The notes beneath the pieces are model-generated. The model searched no databases, was not told the origin of the DNA, and was given only the letters and a program-made list of their open reading frames with translations. Below are positions 48,115-58,468 of a DNA stretch of 64,000 nt, piece after piece. How positions within the stretch are numbered: position 1 is the stretch's first letter; every line of letters begins with the position of its first letter. Source of the stretch: Clostridiaceae bacterium (GTDB taxonomy: Bacteria > Bacillota > Clostridia > Acetivibrionales > DUMB01). Made by a program: the position numbers and the translations under genes. The stretch lies in NCBI GenBank assembly GCA_012840085.1, contig DUMB01000090.1:37298-101297 (forward strand), written 5' to 3'.

Positions 48115-48741
48115 TTACTTAGAATACAACTCAACGATTAAGTGTTCACTGACAGGTAAATCTATATCTTCTCTTGCAGGCAGTGTAACTACTTTTCCTA
48201 CAAGGTTTTCAGCATCAAATTCAAGCCACTTCGGTACAGTCCTTCCGCCGGCAATATCCAAAATATCTTTTAACTTTTGTGAATCCTTGAACTTATCTCT
48301 AACAGCTACAATATCGCCGGGTTCCAATAAATATGACGGAATGTTGACTTTCTTACCATTTACAGAAAAATGTCCGTGTCTTACAAGTTGCCTTGCTTCA
48401 GGTCTTGATGTTGCAAGTCCTAATCTGTAAACAACATTGTCAAGTCTGCTTTCAAGTATCTGAAGTAAATTTTCACCAGTAACACCTTTTCTCTTAGTAG
48501 CCATTTCAAAATATTTTCTAAACTGGCTTTCAAGTATTCCATAGAATCTTCTAGCCTTTTGCTTTTCACGAAGCTGCAGTCCGTATTCCGACTGTTTTTT
48601 CCTCTGCTGTCCGTGCTGGCCAGGAGCGTACGCTCTTCTGGATATGGCACATTTATTGGTATAGCATCTCTCACCTTTCAGAAAAAGCTTTTCTCCTTCT
48701 CTACGGCACAACCTGCAGGATGCCTCAGTATATCTTGCCAT
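48115..48741 (-). CDS. rpsD: 30S ribosomal protein S4
   Basis: S4 (208 residues) is a primary 16S rRNA binder and translational regulator of its operon. Cys 9, 12, 26 and 31 form the zinc site of the C+ form (CRLCRREG...CYTNKC), and the S4 RNA-binding domain [23 protein letters not shown] is clear. It lies 19 nt after rpsK in the alpha operon. Confidence 0.98.
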   Translation of the reverse strand: MARYTEASCRLCRREGEKLFLKGERCYTNKCAISRRAYAPGQHGQQRKKQSEYGLQLREKQKARRFYGILESQFRKYFEMATKRKGVTGENLLQILESRLDNVVYRLGLATSRPEARQLVRHGHFSVNGKKVNIPSYLLEPGDIVAVRDKFKDSQKLKDILDIAGGRTVPKWLEFDAENLVGKVVTLPAREDIDLPVSEHLIVELYSK

Positions 48742-48760
48742 TTACTTAACACCTCCGATT

Positions 48761-49165
48761 TTATACTCTTCTTCTTTTTGGTGGTCTACATCCGTTATGC
48801 GGTATAGGAGTCACGTCCTTTATAAGGCTTACTTCAAGACCTGCAGCCTGAAGTGCTCTTATAGCAGCTTCTCTACCCGCTCCGGGACCTTTTACGTACA
48901 CTTCAACACTTTTGAGCCCATGTTCCATTGCAGCCTTGGCAGCTGTTTCAGCAGCCATAGAGGATGCAAAGGGAGTGCTCTTCTTTGAACCTCTAAAACC
49001 CAGAGACCCCGAACTCGACCACGATATAGCATTTCCTGCAGTATCAGTAATTGTTACTATTGTATTATTAAAAGTAGAACGAATGTGCGCAGCACCGCGT
49101 TCTATATTTTTACGTTCTCTACGCTTTCTGGAACCTCTTCTAGTACCAGTAGTTTTAGTTGCCAT
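48761..49165 (-). CDS. rpsK: 30S ribosomal protein S11
   Basis: S11 (134 residues) lines the platform near the E site. [20 protein letters not shown] and the C-terminal [18 protein letters not shown] are diagnostic. It follows rpsM by 22 nt. Confidence 0.98.
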   Translation of the reverse strand: MATKTTGTRRGSRKRRERKNIERGAAHIRSTFNNTIVTITDTAGNAISWSSSGSLGFRGSKKSTPFASSMAAETAAKAAMEHGLKSVEVYVKGPGAGREAAIRALQAAGLEVSLIKDVTPIPHNGCRPPKRRRV

Positions 49166-49187
49166 TAGAATTGCTAACCTCCTTTAA

Positions 49188-49559
49188 CTATTTTTTCCTT
49201 TGAACTCCTACAGTTCTCTTCGGACCCTTCCTTGTTCTTGCGTTAGTCTTGGTTCTCTGTCCTCTTACAGGAAGGCCTTGTCTGTGCCTTCTTCCTCTGT
49301 AGCAGCCGATTTCGATCAGTCGTTTGATATTTAATGAGATTTCCCTTCTTAAATCTCCTTCAACTTTATGCTCTTTTTCTATCTTATCTCTTAATCTACT
49401 GATTTCATCATCCGTCAAATCCCTAATTCTTGTAGCAGGATTTATACCTGTTTCTTGCAGGATTTTATTGGATAATGTTCTTCCTATACCAAAAATATAG
49501 GTAAGCCCAATATCTACCCTTTTTTCTCTAGGCAAATCAACTCCGGCAATACGAGCCAT
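49188..49559 (-). CDS. rpsM: 30S ribosomal protein S13
   Basis: S13 (123 residues) bridges head and P-site t[29 protein letters not shown] and the basic tail [15 protein letters not shown] are present. The ATG at 49559 is the family start, with GGAGG 11 nt before it; a GTG four codons earlier is too close to that site. Confidence 0.97.
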   Translation of the reverse strand: MARIAGVDLPREKRVDIGLTYIFGIGRTLSNKILQETGINPATRIRDLTDDEISRLRDKIEKEHKVEGDLRREISLNIKRLIEIGCYRGRRHRQGLPVRGQRTKTNARTRKGPKRTVGVQRKK

Positions 49560-49786
49560 GTTTTTAAACACCTCCGTAAATTCAGTTGAAATATACAGCT
49601 AACAGTTGACAGACTACACCTACAAGCTCAACATCAACCAATACACTGTAAATTACTCAAATACCAATTAGTAATAATTTAGTTGCAATATAATTTAGTT
49701 ATAATTAGATTTATCTATAAAGCTCTGAATATAACTACTGATATTCAGTAGTTATGCAGCCGCATCCAGAGCACTTATTTTCAAAA
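49560..49786 (-). promoter_or_regulatory. rpmJ-rpsM spacer with a perfect hairpin
   Basis: This 227-nt gap is long for the cluster. It holds ATAACTACTGA-ATA-TCAGTAGTTAT (49732-49756), flanked by GCTCTG and CAGAGC that extend the stem with an internal loop. No T run follows. The rest is AT-rich and may hold an internal promoter or a leader for the rpsM-rplQ part. Function not established. Confidence 0.45.
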
Positions 49787-49900
49787 TTATCCCTGTTTTT
49801 GCTTATGTTTGGGATTTTCGCAAATAACCATTACTCTGCCTTTTCTCCTAATAATTTTGCACTTTTCGCATATTACTTTAACAGATGGTTTTACTTTCAT
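49787..49900 (-). CDS. rpmJ: 50S ribosomal protein L36
   Basis: A 37-codon gene found by direct translation: [20 protein letters not shown], then [17 protein letters not shown]. Cys 11, 14, 27 and His 32 form the zinc site of the C+ form. GGAGGAGGGG lies about 5 nt upstream. It sits 21 nt after infA, the standard place. Confidence 0.96.
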   Translation of the reverse strand: MKVKPSVKVICEKCKIIRRKGRVMVICENPKHKQKQG

Positions 49901-49921
49901 GAATACCCCTCCTCCTACTTA

Positions 49922-50140
49922 TTACTTTGCTCTCCAGGTTATTCTTCCTCTGGTAAGGTCATAGGGAGAAAGCTCCAAAGTAACTCTGTCACCAGGCAAA
50001 ATCCTTATAAAGTTCATTCTTAATTTGCCTGATATATGAGCGAGCACTCTATGACCATTATCAATTTCAACCTGAAACATCGCATTAGGTAGTGCTTCAA
50101 TCACTGTACCCTCTACTTCAATTACATCGTCCTTTGACAA
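49922..50140 (-). CDS. infA: Translation initiation factor IF-1
   Basis: IF-1 (72 residues) is an OB-fold protein that blocks the A site during initiation. The sequence [24 protein letters not shown]...[38 protein letters not shown] is canonical in parts and length. It follows the KOW gene by 3 nt. Confidence 0.98.
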   Translation of the reverse strand: MSKDDVIEVEGTVIEALPNAMFQVEIDNGHRVLAHISGKLRMNFIRILPGDRVTLELSPYDLTRGRITWRAK

Positions 50141-50143
50141 AAC

Positions 50144-50464
50144 CTAAACCTCCTTATAACCCAGACTATTTATTTCTTCTATATTCTCCGCACTTTCAAT
50201 CTTTTGCTTAATGTTTTCAAGTGCTTTTCTTATTTCTGAATTGCTTACCCTAAGACCGCTTTCAAATTTTTCTTTCAGCGGTTCAAAAATATACCCGGTT
50301 GACTTCAGATGTTTGATTTTTTTCTTCTTAGGCTTTTCGATTCTTCTCAAATCTCCATCTACTATTAGTACATAAGATTCATCGACAAGAGCAGAAACCA
50401 AAAACAATCTTCCACTGTCTCTTCCAGCCCTTGAGTACACAACCTGACCCAGGGTTACATTCAA
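50144..50464 (-). CDS. KOW-domain RNA-binding protein (L14e/YlxQ-neighbourhood type)
   Basis: A 106-residue basic protein. Its N-terminal half, MNVTLGQVVYSRAGRDSGRLF...VDGDLRRIEKPKKKKIKHLK, is a KOW/L14e-like beta barrel. The C-terminal 40 residues are helical. Such genes sit between map and infA in many Clostridia. It probably binds ribosomal RNA, but its task is not defined. Confidence 0.8.
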   Translation of the reverse strand: MNVTLGQVVYSRAGRDSGRLFLVSALVDESYVLIVDGDLRRIEKPKKKKIKHLKSTGYIFEPLKEKFESGLRVSNSEIRKALENIKQKIESAENIEEINSLGYKEV

Positions 50465-50522
50465 ACATCCTCACCTCGCTTTAAATAGCGAATCACTATC
50501 AGCAATCTTTTTAAACTAACCA

Positions 50523-51290
50523 TCAATTAAGTTTTGTCAGTATTATTGGCTCTCCCTCGGTAACAGCAATTGTGTTTTCGTAATGTGCAGACAAGCTGCC
50601 ATCCCTCGTCACTACCGTCCATTTGTTATCAAGCAGTTTAACATGATAATCGCCTTCATTTACCATGGGTTCCACTGCAAGTGTCATACCGGGCTCCAAT
50701 CGTGGACCTCTCTCCCTCGTACGATAATTAGGAATCTGAGGGGATTCATGCATCTGTTTACCTATGCCATGTCCAACGTATTCCCTTATCACAGAAAATC
50801 CGTTGGACTCAACATAATCTTGTATCGCTCCAGAGATGTCTATTATCCTGTTACCTTTGACAGCACATTTGATACCTTCATAAAAGCTCTGCCTGGTAAC
50901 TTCAATCAGACGCTTTGCCTTTTCAGTAATATTCCCCACAGGAAAAGTCCTTGCAGCGTCAGCATGATATCCGTTCAAACAAGCGCCAATATCAATACTT
51001 ATAATATCTCCATCTTTTAACATTCTTAAACCCGGTATGCCATGCACTATTTCATTATTTATCGAGGTACATATGCTTCCCGGAAACCTTTCAGCTCCCG
51101 GTAAACCTTCATACCCCTTAAAGGAAGGTATTGCTCCACTTTTTCTGATTATCTCTTCAGCTATCTTATCCAGCTCCAGGGTCGTTATGCCTGGCTTTAT
51201 CATTTCTTTTAATTTTTCAAGAGCAATTGCAACAACTTCCCCTGACTTTTTCATATATTCAATTTCTGTTTTAGATTTTATTGATATCAT
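50523..51290 (-). CDS. map: Methionine aminopeptidase, type I
   Basis: A 255-residue metalloenzyme that removes initiator methionine. Metal ligands are visible: Asp in SIDIGACLNGYHADAARTF (two), His in YVGHGIGKQMHE, Glu in AVEPMVNEG and Glu in YENTIAVTE. It starts in a 1-nt overlap with the adk stop. An ordinary type I enzyme without SEC-C or zinc extension. Confidence 0.96.
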   Translation of the reverse strand: MISIKSKTEIEYMKKSGEVVAIALEKLKEMIKPGITTLELDKIAEEIIRKSGAIPSFKGYEGLPGAERFPGSICTSINNEIVHGIPGLRMLKDGDIISIDIGACLNGYHADAARTFPVGNITEKAKRLIEVTRQSFYEGIKCAVKGNRIIDISGAIQDYVESNGFSVIREYVGHGIGKQMHESPQIPNYRTRERGPRLEPGMTLAVEPMVNEGDYHVKLLDNKWTVVTRDGSLSAHYENTIAVTEGEPIILTKLN

Positions 51291-51937
51291 TAAATCACAC
51301 CTACAGCCTTTAAAATACTCCTGGTAGTGTCTTCAATATTTAGCCTTCCATCTACAGAAATCAGCTTACCCTGCTTTCTGTAATAATCTATGAGAGGCTC
51401 TGTTTGAAGGTGATAGGTCTTAAGCCTATTTAATACTGTTTCTTCATTATCGTCTTTCCTCTGGATAATTTCCGTCCCACATTTATCACATATACCAGGT
51501 TTTGCAGGCGGATTGTTTGTTATGTGGTAGCTGGCACCACAGCCGGGGCAGACTCTCCTTCCCGAAAGTCTCTTTATAATATATTCGTCATCGACATCTA
51601 TATCAACAACATATTCCAACGGTGTACCCATACTTTCAAGAATCTCATCCAGGCATTCCGCCTGAGGAATCGTCCTGGGAAAGCCGTCCAATATAAAACC
51701 GTTTTTGCAATCCGGCTTTTCCAGTCTGTCCCTTACAATACCAATGGTTACTTCATCGGGAACCAGCTCACCTTTATCAATATATTCCTTTGCTTTTTTC
51801 CCGAGTTCAGTACCGTTTGCAATGTTGCTTCTAAAAATGTCTCCCGTGGATATATGAGGAACATTTAATTTTTCTGCAAGTATTACTGCCTGTGTTCCTT
51901 TTCCGGCCCCCGGCGCCCCCAATAAAACAATTCTCAT
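51290..51937 (-). CDS. adk: Adenylate kinase (zinc-LID form)
   Basis: A 215-residue enzyme that interconverts AMP + ATP and two ADP. P-loop GAPGAGKGTQAV, AMP-site DGFPRTIPQAE, and a LID with four cysteines (CPGCGASYH...CDKCG), the zinc-bearing Gram-positive type. The ATG at MRIVLLGAPG is used, with GGAGG 6-7 nt before it. It is 28 nt after secY. Confidence 0.97.
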   Translation of the reverse strand: MRIVLLGAPGAGKGTQAVILAEKLNVPHISTGDIFRSNIANGTELGKKAKEYIDKGELVPDEVTIGIVRDRLEKPDCKNGFILDGFPRTIPQAECLDEILESMGTPLEYVVDIDVDDEYIIKRLSGRRVCPGCGASYHITNNPPAKPGICDKCGTEIIQRKDDNEETVLNRLKTYHLQTEPLIDYYRKQGKLISVDGRLNIEDTTRSILKAVGVI

Positions 51938-51965
51938 TTTTTTCCTCCGCAACTTCTACTTATAT

Positions 51966-53267
51966 CTACTCAAGGAATCCTTTGTAGTGTCTCATAAGCA
52001 TCTGGGATTCGACCTGTTTAACTGTTTCTAATGCAACACCTACAAGAATCAATACTGTAGTTCCGCCAAACCAGATGCCGCTGATCTTCGCTACTGCACC
52101 CATTACGGATGGGAAAAGAGTAATTAACGCAAGGAAGAGTCCTCCAAACCATGTTATCCTATTCAATACTCTCGCAATATAATCCGAAGTAGGCTTTCCA
52201 GGTCTTAAGCCAGGAATAAAGCCTCCGTTTTTCTTAATATTGTTTGCAATCTCTATCGGATTAAATTGGATTATGGAGTAGAAGAACGTAAAGAATATAA
52301 TCAAGGCAGCATATATCAATGCATACCAAACAGTATCCTGTGCGTTCTTGAAAAACATCGCAAATTTGCTAGTGGAATCAATATTAAAGAATGTCACTAT
52401 TGTAGAAGGAAATGCCATTATGGACATAGCAAAGATTATTGGCATAACACCTGACATATTAACTTTAATTGGCAGGTGAGTACTCTGTCCACCATACATT
52501 TTCCTTCCTACAACTCTTTTAGCATATTGTATAGGAATCCTTCTTTCTGCTTCCTGAACCCAAATAACCGCTACTATTACTGCCAGGAATACTAACAGTA
52601 CTCCGACTACTGCCAGCATGGCAAGTACTCCCTTAGGACCGAAGCTTCCTGCCTGATAGTATGCGATAATTGTCCTTGCAGCAGCTGGCCCTCTTGAAAC
52701 AATTCCTGCGAATATTATCATCGAAATTCCATTTCCAATACCATGTTCAGTGATCTGTTCACCAAGCCACATTAGGAAAGCAGTTCCAGCAGTGAACGTA
52801 AACGTGATTACTATAAAACTCAGGAAACTAGGTTTTGCCGTCATTGCATATCTTATAACTCCAAAATACAGTCCTGTAGCCTGGAGAAAAGCAAATAATA
52901 CAGTTGCATACCTGGTGTACTGAGCAAGTATCTTCCTGCCCTCTTCACCTTCCTTGGCAAGCCTCTCCAGCCTGGGTATTGCGACTGTAAGGAGCTGAAT
53001 TATGATGGATGCGTTTACATATGGGAATATACTCATTGCAAACACTGTAACATTCTTAAACGCACCACCGGAAACAATATCCAAAAATCCACCAATTGCA
53101 CCGCCGCTTTTGTCAATCAAAGCCCTGAATTCTGCCGGGTCTAACAATGGAACAGGTATAAATGAACCTATTCGATATACTATTAGCATTAACACAGTGA
53201 AAATCAGTTTCCTGCGCAAATCAGGAATTTTCCATGCATTTCTCAGTACCTGGAACATGCCCCCCAT
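51966..53267 (-). CDS. secY: Preprotein translocase subunit SecY
   Basis: SecY (433 residues, ten membrane segments) forms the protein-conducting channel. FIPVPLLDP at the first loop, LAKEGEEGRKILAQYTRYATV in the cytosolic loop and PGKPTSDYIARVLNRITWFG late in the chain are typical. GAGGTGG lies 7 nt before the start. It overlaps the ribosomal cluster order rplO-secY-adk. Confidence 0.97.
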   Translation of the reverse strand: MGGMFQVLRNAWKIPDLRRKLIFTVLMLIVYRIGSFIPVPLLDPAEFRALIDKSGGAIGGFLDIVSGGAFKNVTVFAMSIFPYVNASIIIQLLTVAIPRLERLAKEGEEGRKILAQYTRYATVLFAFLQATGLYFGVIRYAMTAKPSFLSFIVITFTFTAGTAFLMWLGEQITEHGIGNGISMIIFAGIVSRGPAAARTIIAYYQAGSFGPKGVLAMLAVVGVLLVFLAVIVAVIWVQEAERRIPIQYAKRVVGRKMYGGQSTHLPIKVNMSGVMPIIFAMSIMAFPSTIVTFFNIDSTSKFAMFFKNAQDTVWYALIYAALIIFFTFFYSIIQFNPIEIANNIKKNGGFIPGLRPGKPTSDYIARVLNRITWFGGLFLALITLFPSVMGAVAKISGIWFGGTTVLILVGVALETVKQVESQMLMRHYKGFLE

Positions 53268-53269
53268 GA

Positions 53270-53713
53270 TTATACCACCTCGACCTTTCCTCCTGCAGCT
53301 TCAATCTTTTGAGATGCAGTTTTGGTAAATCTGGCTGCCTGAACAGTAAGGTTTTTATTAATTTCACCATTGCCCAGAACTGCCACGCCATCGTAAAGCT
53401 TCTTAATAATTCCCTTTTCCTTTAAGAGTTCACCTGTTACGACTGTGCCATTATCAAATACATTGAGGTCCGCTACGTTCACTTCTGCATATACTTTTGC
53501 AAATTTCTTATTGTTAAATCCTCTCTTAGGCATTCTCCTATAGAGAGGCATTTGGCCACCTTCAAAGCCAACTCTTACTCCGCCGCCTGAACGTGCATTC
53601 TGTCCTTTATGTCCTCTTCCAGCTGTCTTTCCGTTTCCGGTTGCATGTCCTCTACCTTTTCTTTTAGGAGCTTTCTTTGCACCCGGAGCAGGTTGCAATT
53701 CATACAGTTTCAC
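53270..53713 (-). CDS. rplO: 50S ribosomal protein L15
   Basis: L15 (147 residues), a late assembly protein. [22 protein letters not shown] and [31 protein letters not shown] are diagnostic. It is 13 nt after rpmD. Confidence 0.97.
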   Translation of the reverse strand: MKLYELQPAPGAKKAPKRKGRGHATGNGKTAGRGHKGQNARSGGGVRVGFEGGQMPLYRRMPKRGFNNKKFAKVYAEVNVADLNVFDNGTVVTGELLKEKGIIKKLYDGVAVLGNGEINKNLTVQAARFTKTASQKIEAAGGKVEVV

Positions 53714-53726
53714 TGACTACACCTCC

Positions 53727-53906
53727 TTATATCTCCTCAACGGACACAAGGTGAGAAACCTTGTTTATCATGCCTCTTATTTGAGGGTTGTCATTTTGCT
53801 CAACGGTACTTCCTATTTTTCTTAGCCCAAGAGCTTTTACAGTTGCAACTTGATCTTTCTTTGCCTTATTTATGCTTTTCTTTAATGTTATCTTTAACCT
53901 TGCCAC
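53727..53906 (-). CDS. rpmD: 50S ribosomal protein L30
   Basis: A 59-codon gene found by direct translation, starting at GTG with TAGGAGG about 9 nt upstream. [20 protein letters not shown], then [21 protein letters not shown], is a clear L30. It lies between rpsE and rplO, as expected. Confidence 0.96.
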   Translation of the reverse strand: MARLKITLKKSINKAKKDQVATVKALGLRKIGSTVEQNDNPQIRGMINKVSHLVSVEEI

Positions 53907-53917
53907 GATAAAACCTC

Positions 53918-54418
53918 CTAACCCAATATTTCTTCCACAGTTTTACCGCGGAGTCTTGCTACTTCTTCTGCAGTCTTCAACTGTGAAAGTCCTTCAATGG
54001 TTGCATATACCATGTTTATTGGATTGTTAGATCCAAGTGACTTGGTTCTTATATCACGAATACCGGCCAATTCAAGAACCGCTCTTACAGGGCCACCGGC
54101 AATAACTCCTGTACCTTCTCCGGCAGGTTTCAATAAAACCTTACCTGCTCCGAACTTTCCAATAACTTCGTGAGGTATAGTTGTATTTACTATAGGAACT
54201 TTGATTAAATTCTTCTTAGCATTATCAATACCCTTTCTTATGGCATCAGGTATTTCAGCAGCTTTACCGATACCGCTGCCAACATGGCCATTTTCGTCAC
54301 CTACGACAACCAGGGCACTGAATCTGAATGTTCTACCACCTTTTACAACTTTTGCTACACGACCTATGTTAACGACCTTTTCCTTAAGATCCAATGTGCT
54401 AGCATCTATGCGTTGCAA
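53918..54418 (-). CDS. rpsE: 30S ribosomal protein S5
   Basis: S5 (166 residues) contributes to decoding fidelity. It contains [27 protein letters not shown] and [26 protein letters not shown]. The spectinomycin loop (VVKGGRTF) is normal. It lies 73 nt after rplR and 11 nt before rpmD. Confidence 0.98.
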   Translation of the reverse strand: MQRIDASTLDLKEKVVNIGRVAKVVKGGRTFRFSALVVVGDENGHVGSGIGKAAEIPDAIRKGIDNAKKNLIKVPIVNTTIPHEVIGKFGAGKVLLKPAGEGTGVIAGGPVRAVLELAGIRDIRTKSLGSNNPINMVYATIEGLSQLKTAEEVARLRGKTVEEILG

Positions 54419-54491
54419 TATGTTTCCCTCCTTACCTGCTATTTTACCATAACATTTTTGTAAATCAATAAATTGCCTGCATTATCAGCAA

Positions 54492-54860
54492 TTAAAATTC
54501 CAGCCCTGCTTCTCTAGCAGCATCAGCAAGCTCTTTAACTCTGCCATGGTATAAATATCCGCCTCTATCAAATACTACTTTCTTAATTCCCTTTTCTAAA
54601 GCGCGTTCAGCAACCAACTTACCAACAGCCTTAGCAGCTTCTTTATTTCCGCCTGATTTTAATGTACCTCTCAAAGCCTGATCAAGAGTTGATGCTGAAA
54701 CAAGTGTATTACCCGTTGTATCATCAATAACTTGTGCATATATATTCTTCAGGCTTCTAAAAACATTTAATCTGGGGCGTTCTGGTGTGCCCTTTATTTT
54801 TTTACGAACCCTGACATGTTTTCTCAATCTTACAGCATTCTTGTTAATTTTATTTATCAT
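54492..54860 (-). CDS. rplR: 50S ribosomal protein L18
   Basis: L18 (122 residues) binds 5S rRNA. Basic N-terminus [21 protein letters not shown] and C-terminal [26 protein letters not shown]. The ATG at 54860 is preferred, as GGAAGGAG lies at suitable distance; a TTG three codons upstream is too close. Confidence 0.97.
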   Translation of the reverse strand: MINKINKNAVRLRKHVRVRKKIKGTPERPRLNVFRSLKNIYAQVIDDTTGNTLVSASTLDQALRGTLKSGGNKEAAKAVGKLVAERALEKGIKKVVFDRGGYLYHGRVKELADAAREAGLEF

Positions 54861-54912
54861 TCTTCTCAACTCCTTCCCGTAAATGGCATTTACAATAGTA
54901 CTTTACTATTTA

Positions 54913-55455
54913 TTAGCCTTTAGCACCGGCTTTTCCTTCCTTAAGTCTTACAACTTCGTTTTCATACCTGATACCCTTGCCTCCATAGACTTCAGGCGGT
55001 CTCTTAGCCCTTATCTTAGCGGCAAACTCACCTACTGCCTGTTTATCAATTCCCTTAACAATCAGCTTGTTTTGTGCGGGAACTTCAACAGTTATTCCTG
55101 CCGGTTCTTCCATCTCAACGGGATGTGAGTAACCCAATGTGAGCACAATCTTATTTCCCTGTTTCTGCGCTCTGTATCCAACACCATTTATTTCAAGGCC
55201 CTTTTGGAAGCCGTTAGTAACCCCTTCAATCATGTTATTAATAAGTGACCTTGTTAATCCATGAAGAGATTTATGCAGCTTTTGTTCAGATGGCCTTTGA
55301 ACCAAAACCTTACCATCTTCAACTTTAATTATCATATCTTTATGAAACTCTTTTGTCAAAGTACCTTTCTGTCCTTTAACAGTAACTGTATTTCCATCTA
55401 CTTTAACTTCTACGCCTTTTGGTATCTCAATTGGCATTCTACCGATTCGTGACAT
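54913..55455 (-). CDS. rplF: 50S ribosomal protein L6
   Basis: L6 (180 residues) near the factor-binding site. [17 protein letters not shown] and the signature [22 protein letters not shown] are present. The ATG at 55455 follows AGGAGG by 9 nt; three extra upstream codons are possible but unlikely. Confidence 0.97.
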   Translation of the reverse strand: MSRIGRMPIEIPKGVEVKVDGNTVTVKGQKGTLTKEFHKDMIIKVEDGKVLVQRPSEQKLHKSLHGLTRSLINNMIEGVTNGFQKGLEINGVGYRAQKQGNKIVLTLGYSHPVEMEEPAGITVEVPAQNKLIVKGIDKQAVGEFAAKIRAKRPPEVYGGKGIRYENEVVRLKEGKAGAKG

Positions 55456-55539
55456 TAACTGCACCTCCTATTCTTAATATTATGAGTGTTTGACACTCTT
55501 TTCAGAAAACGTCTTCGGTACAGGTCATCGCAGTGCGAC

Positions 55540-55938
55540 TTACCATATGAATGCGAGAACTTCTCCTCCTACACCTTCTGCCCGGGCTTTTTTGTCGGTC
55601 ATTACGCCCTTTGAAGTGGAGATTATCGCAGTACCTAGCCCACCTAACACTCTGGGCATTTCATCTTTGCTTGCATATACTCTTAAGCCTGGCTTGCTTA
55701 TTCTCTTTAATCCTGAGATAACAGGCTTCTTGTTTGCTTCATATTTTAAAGTAATTCTTATTATTCCTTGTTTTCCGTCATCAATAAAATCTATAGCCTT
55801 AACATATCCTTCTTCTAGCAATATCTGAGCAATGGATTTCTTCATGTTAGAGGCTGGAATGTCAACCGATTTATGTTTTGCGGAGCTTGCATTTCTTATC
55901 CTCGTCAACATATCGGCGATTGAGTCAGTTATTTGCAT
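55540..55938 (-). CDS. rpsH: 30S ribosomal protein S8
   Basis: S8 (132 residues) is a central-domain 16S rRNA binder. [22 protein letters not shown] and the C-terminal [26 protein letters not shown] identify it. It follows rpsN by 27 nt. Confidence 0.98.
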   Translation of the reverse strand: MQITDSIADMLTRIRNASSAKHKSVDIPASNMKKSIAQILLEEGYVKAIDFIDDGKQGIIRITLKYEANKKPVISGLKRISKPGLRVYASKDEMPRVLGGLGTAIISTSKGVMTDKKARAEGVGGEVLAFIW

Positions 55939-55965
55939 ATGTCTAACCTCCTTCCAAAGTTTGCA

Positions 55966-56151
55966 TTACCAACTTGCTTTTTTCACCCCGGGGATCTGCC
56001 CCTTATATGCTAATACTCTAAAACACAGACGGCATATACCGAACTTTCTCATATAAGCATGAGGTCTTCCACATAACTTGCATCTGTTATGTGACCTTGT
56101 TTTGAACTTTGGCTTCCTCTGCTGTTTCAAAATCATTGATTTTTTTGCCAC
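55966..56151 (-). CDS. rpsN: 30S ribosomal protein S14, zinc-binding short form
   Basis: S14 of 61 residues with [20 protein letters not shown], the C+ zinc type (rpsZ/rpsN1 of others). [10 protein letters not shown] is typical. It lies 14 nt after rplE. Confidence 0.97.
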   Translation of the reverse strand: MAKKSMILKQQRKPKFKTRSHNRCKLCGRPHAYMRKFGICRLCFRVLAYKGQIPGVKKASW

Positions 56152-56165
56152 CTACTGATCCCTCC

Positions 56166-56708
56166 TTAACTCTGGCTAAATGGCATACCGAGCAATCTAA
56201 GCAATTCTCTTGCTTCTTCATCCGTTTTTGCCGTGGTAACAAAAGTAACGTCCATTCCCCTGATCTTCTCAACCTTATCGTACTCAATCTCAGGGAAAAT
56301 CAACTGTTCCTTTAATCCCAGAGAGTAATTTCCTCTGCCGTCAAATGAATTCGCAGATACTCCTCTGAAATCTCTAACCCTTGGAAGTGCTACATTAAAG
56401 AGCTTATCAACAAAATTATACATTCTCTCTCCACGAAGAGTTACCTTACAACCTATGTTCATGCCCTGTCTTATCTTAAAGTTAGCAATTGATTTCTTTG
56501 CTTTAGTAATTACGGGCTTCTGTCCTGCAATAATCTCTAAGTCTTTTACTGCACTTTCCATGGCTTTAGGGTTGTCCTTAACATCTCCTACACCCATGTT
56601 TAACACAACTTTTTCAAGCTTCGGTACTTCCATCGGGCTCTTATATTTAAATTTAGCCTGCATAGCCGGCACAACTTCTTTCAAGTATTTCTCTTTAAGT
56701 CTGTCCAA
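56166..56708 (-). CDS. rplE: 50S ribosomal protein L5
   Basis: L5 (180 residues) binds 5S rRNA and touches P-site t[22 protein letters not shown] and [33 protein letters not shown] are typical. The start is TTG with GGAGG about 9 nt upstream. 31 nt after rplX. Confidence 0.97.
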   Translation of the reverse strand: MDRLKEKYLKEVVPAMQAKFKYKSPMEVPKLEKVVLNMGVGDVKDNPKAMESAVKDLEIIAGQKPVITKAKKSIANFKIRQGMNIGCKVTLRGERMYNFVDKLFNVALPRVRDFRGVSANSFDGRGNYSLGLKEQLIFPEIEYDKVEKIRGMDVTFVTTAKTDEEARELLRLLGMPFSQS

Positions 56709-56739
56709 CGACTCCTACCTCCCTTCAACTGCAAGCATG

Positions 56740-57090
56740 CTATTTGTCCGCCTTAGCTTCTTTTATGATATCAATTATCTCATTACACTTCTTGCATACC
56801 CTTGCCTTCTGGCCATTTTCGAAAATTTTCTTGCCAACTTTTGTAGGGCTTTTGCATCTTTCACATATAAGCATTACTTTTGAACTATTTATGGGAGATT
56901 CCTGATGGATTATTCCGCCTTCCTGGTATCTTCCTCTGGGCTTTTTATGTTTTGTGGACATGTTTACGCCCTCTACCAAAACCATTCCATCTTTAGGAAA
57001 TACACCTAATACTTTTCCTTTTTTGCCTTTATCTTTTCCAGAAAGAATTAATACAGTGTCTCCCTTTTTTACATGCACCTTATTAACCAA
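56740..57090 (-). CDS. rplX: 50S ribosomal protein L24
   Basis: L24 (116 residues), an assembly initiator. It has the KOW motif [20 protein letters not shown] and a C-terminal pair [14 protein letters not shown]...CKKC, which may bind zinc. 18 nt after rplN. Confidence 0.97.
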   Translation of the reverse strand: MVNKVHVKKGDTVLILSGKDKGKKGKVLGVFPKDGMVLVEGVNMSTKHKKPRGRYQEGGIIHQESPINSSKVMLICERCKSPTKVGKKIFENGQKARVCKKCNEIIDIIKEAKADK

Positions 57091-57108
57091 TTTATGCAGC
57101 CTCCTCCC

Positions 57109-57477
57109 TTATAGAACTTCCGGAGCAAGGGACAATATTTTCATAAAATTCTTATCCCTTAATTCTCTTGCTACGGGACCGAATATACGTGTTCCCCTCG
57201 GATTGTTGTCATCTTTTATTATGACAGCCGCATTTTCATCAAACTTTATATATGAACCATCCGGCCTTCTTAATCCTTGTTTAGAACGAACGATTACGCA
57301 CTTAACAACATCGCCCTTCTTTACAACACCACCAGGCGTTGCATTTTTAACAGAAGCAACAATTATGTCACCAATATTTGCATACTTTCTCATGGAACCG
57401 CCAAGAACTTTTATACACATAAGTTCTTTTGCGCCTGTGTTGTCAGCTGATTTTAGCCTAGTTTGAACTTGAATCAT
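57109..57477 (-). CDS. rplN: 50S ribosomal protein L14
   Basis: L14 (122 residues) at the subunit interface. [20 protein letters not shown] and [23 protein letters not shown] are conserved. 54 nt after rpsQ. Confidence 0.98.
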   Translation of the reverse strand: MIQVQTRLKSADNTGAKELMCIKVLGGSMRKYANIGDIIVASVKNATPGGVVKKGDVVKCVIVRSKQGLRRPDGSYIKFDENAAVIIKDDNNPRGTRIFGPVARELRDKNFMKILSLAPEVL

Positions 57478-57531
57478 TCTTAAAACCTCCTTCCAGGCTT
57501 TTTAATCGGGATCCTTATTTTCTATTTATTA

Positions 57532-57789
57532 CTATTGAGCTCTCTCTATTATTTCAACAAGTCTCCAGCACTTTTCTTTACTTAATGGACGTGTCTCCAT
57601 TACTTTAACTTTATCACCGACATTGCATTCGTTGTTTTCGTCATGTGCTTTTAACTTATATGTTCTTTTCACAATCTTTTTATATAATGGATGTTTTACA
57701 TTTCTCTCAATGGCAACTACGATCGTTTTATCCATTTTATTGCTAACAACTTTACCAATTCTGGTCTTTCTTAATTTTCTTTCAGCCAC
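57532..57789 (-). CDS. rpsQ: 30S ribosomal protein S17
   Basis: S17 (85 residues), an OB-fold 16S rRNA binder. [22 protein letters not shown] and [26 protein letters not shown] are typical. The GTG at 57789 is the start, with AAAGGAGG upstream; the longer frame adds 12 residues that include the ribosome binding site itself. Confidence 0.96.
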   Translation of the reverse strand: MAERKLRKTRIGKVVSNKMDKTIVVAIERNVKHPLYKKIVKRTYKLKAHDENNECNVGDKVKVMETRPLSKEKCWRLVEIIERAQ

Positions 57790-57837
57790 TTCTAGGATAC
57801 CTCCTTTCACTACATTGAAAGTCAAGCACTCTGATTA

Positions 57838-58041
57838 TTATTTATCTTCACCTTTGAGTTCTCTTTCCCTCATAACGGTTTTTACACGAGCAATTGATTT
57901 TTTAACTTCTCTTAATCTCATTGGATTCTCGAGCTGATTGGTAGCAAGTTGAAACCTCAGCTTAAATAACTCAGACTTCAGTTCGCTTAGTTCCTTTTGC
58001 AATTCTAATTGTGTCTTTTCTCTAATTTCACTGGCTTTCAT
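57838..58041 (-). CDS. rpmC: 50S ribosomal protein L29
   Basis: L29 (67 residues), a helical hairpin at the tunnel exit. [37 protein letters not shown] is diagnostic in composition. It begins inside the last codons of rplP (overlap of about 14 nt), using GGGTGG as a binding site. Confidence 0.96.
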   Translation of the reverse strand: MKASEIREKTQLELQKELSELKSELFKLRFQLATNQLENPMRLREVKKSIARVKTVMRERELKGEDK

Positions 58042-58468
58042 TTGCTTCACCACCCATTTCTTCACTGCGGGTAACTATCTTACATTTAAGAGGAAGCTTG
58101 TGCATTGCTAACCTTAATGCCTCCCTTGCAGTTTCCTCAGGTATACCCGCTATTTCAAATAATATTCTACCCGGCTTTACTACTGCTACCCAATATTCAG
58201 GAGATCCTTTACCGCTACCCATACGGGTTTCAGCTGGTTTCTTAGTGACTGGTTTGTCTGGGAAGATCTTAATCCAGACCTGACCGCCCCTCTTTATAAA
58301 ACGTGTCATCGCAACCCTGGCAGCCTCTATCTGGTTACTGGTTACCCAAGCGGGTTCTACAGCCTGAAGACCATATTCGCCGTTGGTTACCCTGTTTCCT
58401 CTGCTTGCTATACCTTTCATTCTGCCTCTTTGAACTTTTCTACGTTTAACTCTTTTGGGCATTAACAT
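58028..58468 (-). CDS. rplP: 50S ribosomal protein L16
   Basis: L16 (146 residues) organizes the A-site tRNA region. [21 protein letters not shown] and [17 protein letters not shown] are family features. It overlaps the rpsC stop by 1 nt. Confidence 0.97.
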   Translation of the reverse strand: MLMPKRVKRRKVQRGRMKGIASRGNRVTNGEYGLQAVEPAWVTSNQIEAARVAMTRFIKRGGQVWIKIFPDKPVTKKPAETRMGSGKGSPEYWVAVVKPGRILFEIAGIPEETAREALRLAMHKLPLKCKIVTRSEEMGGEANESQ

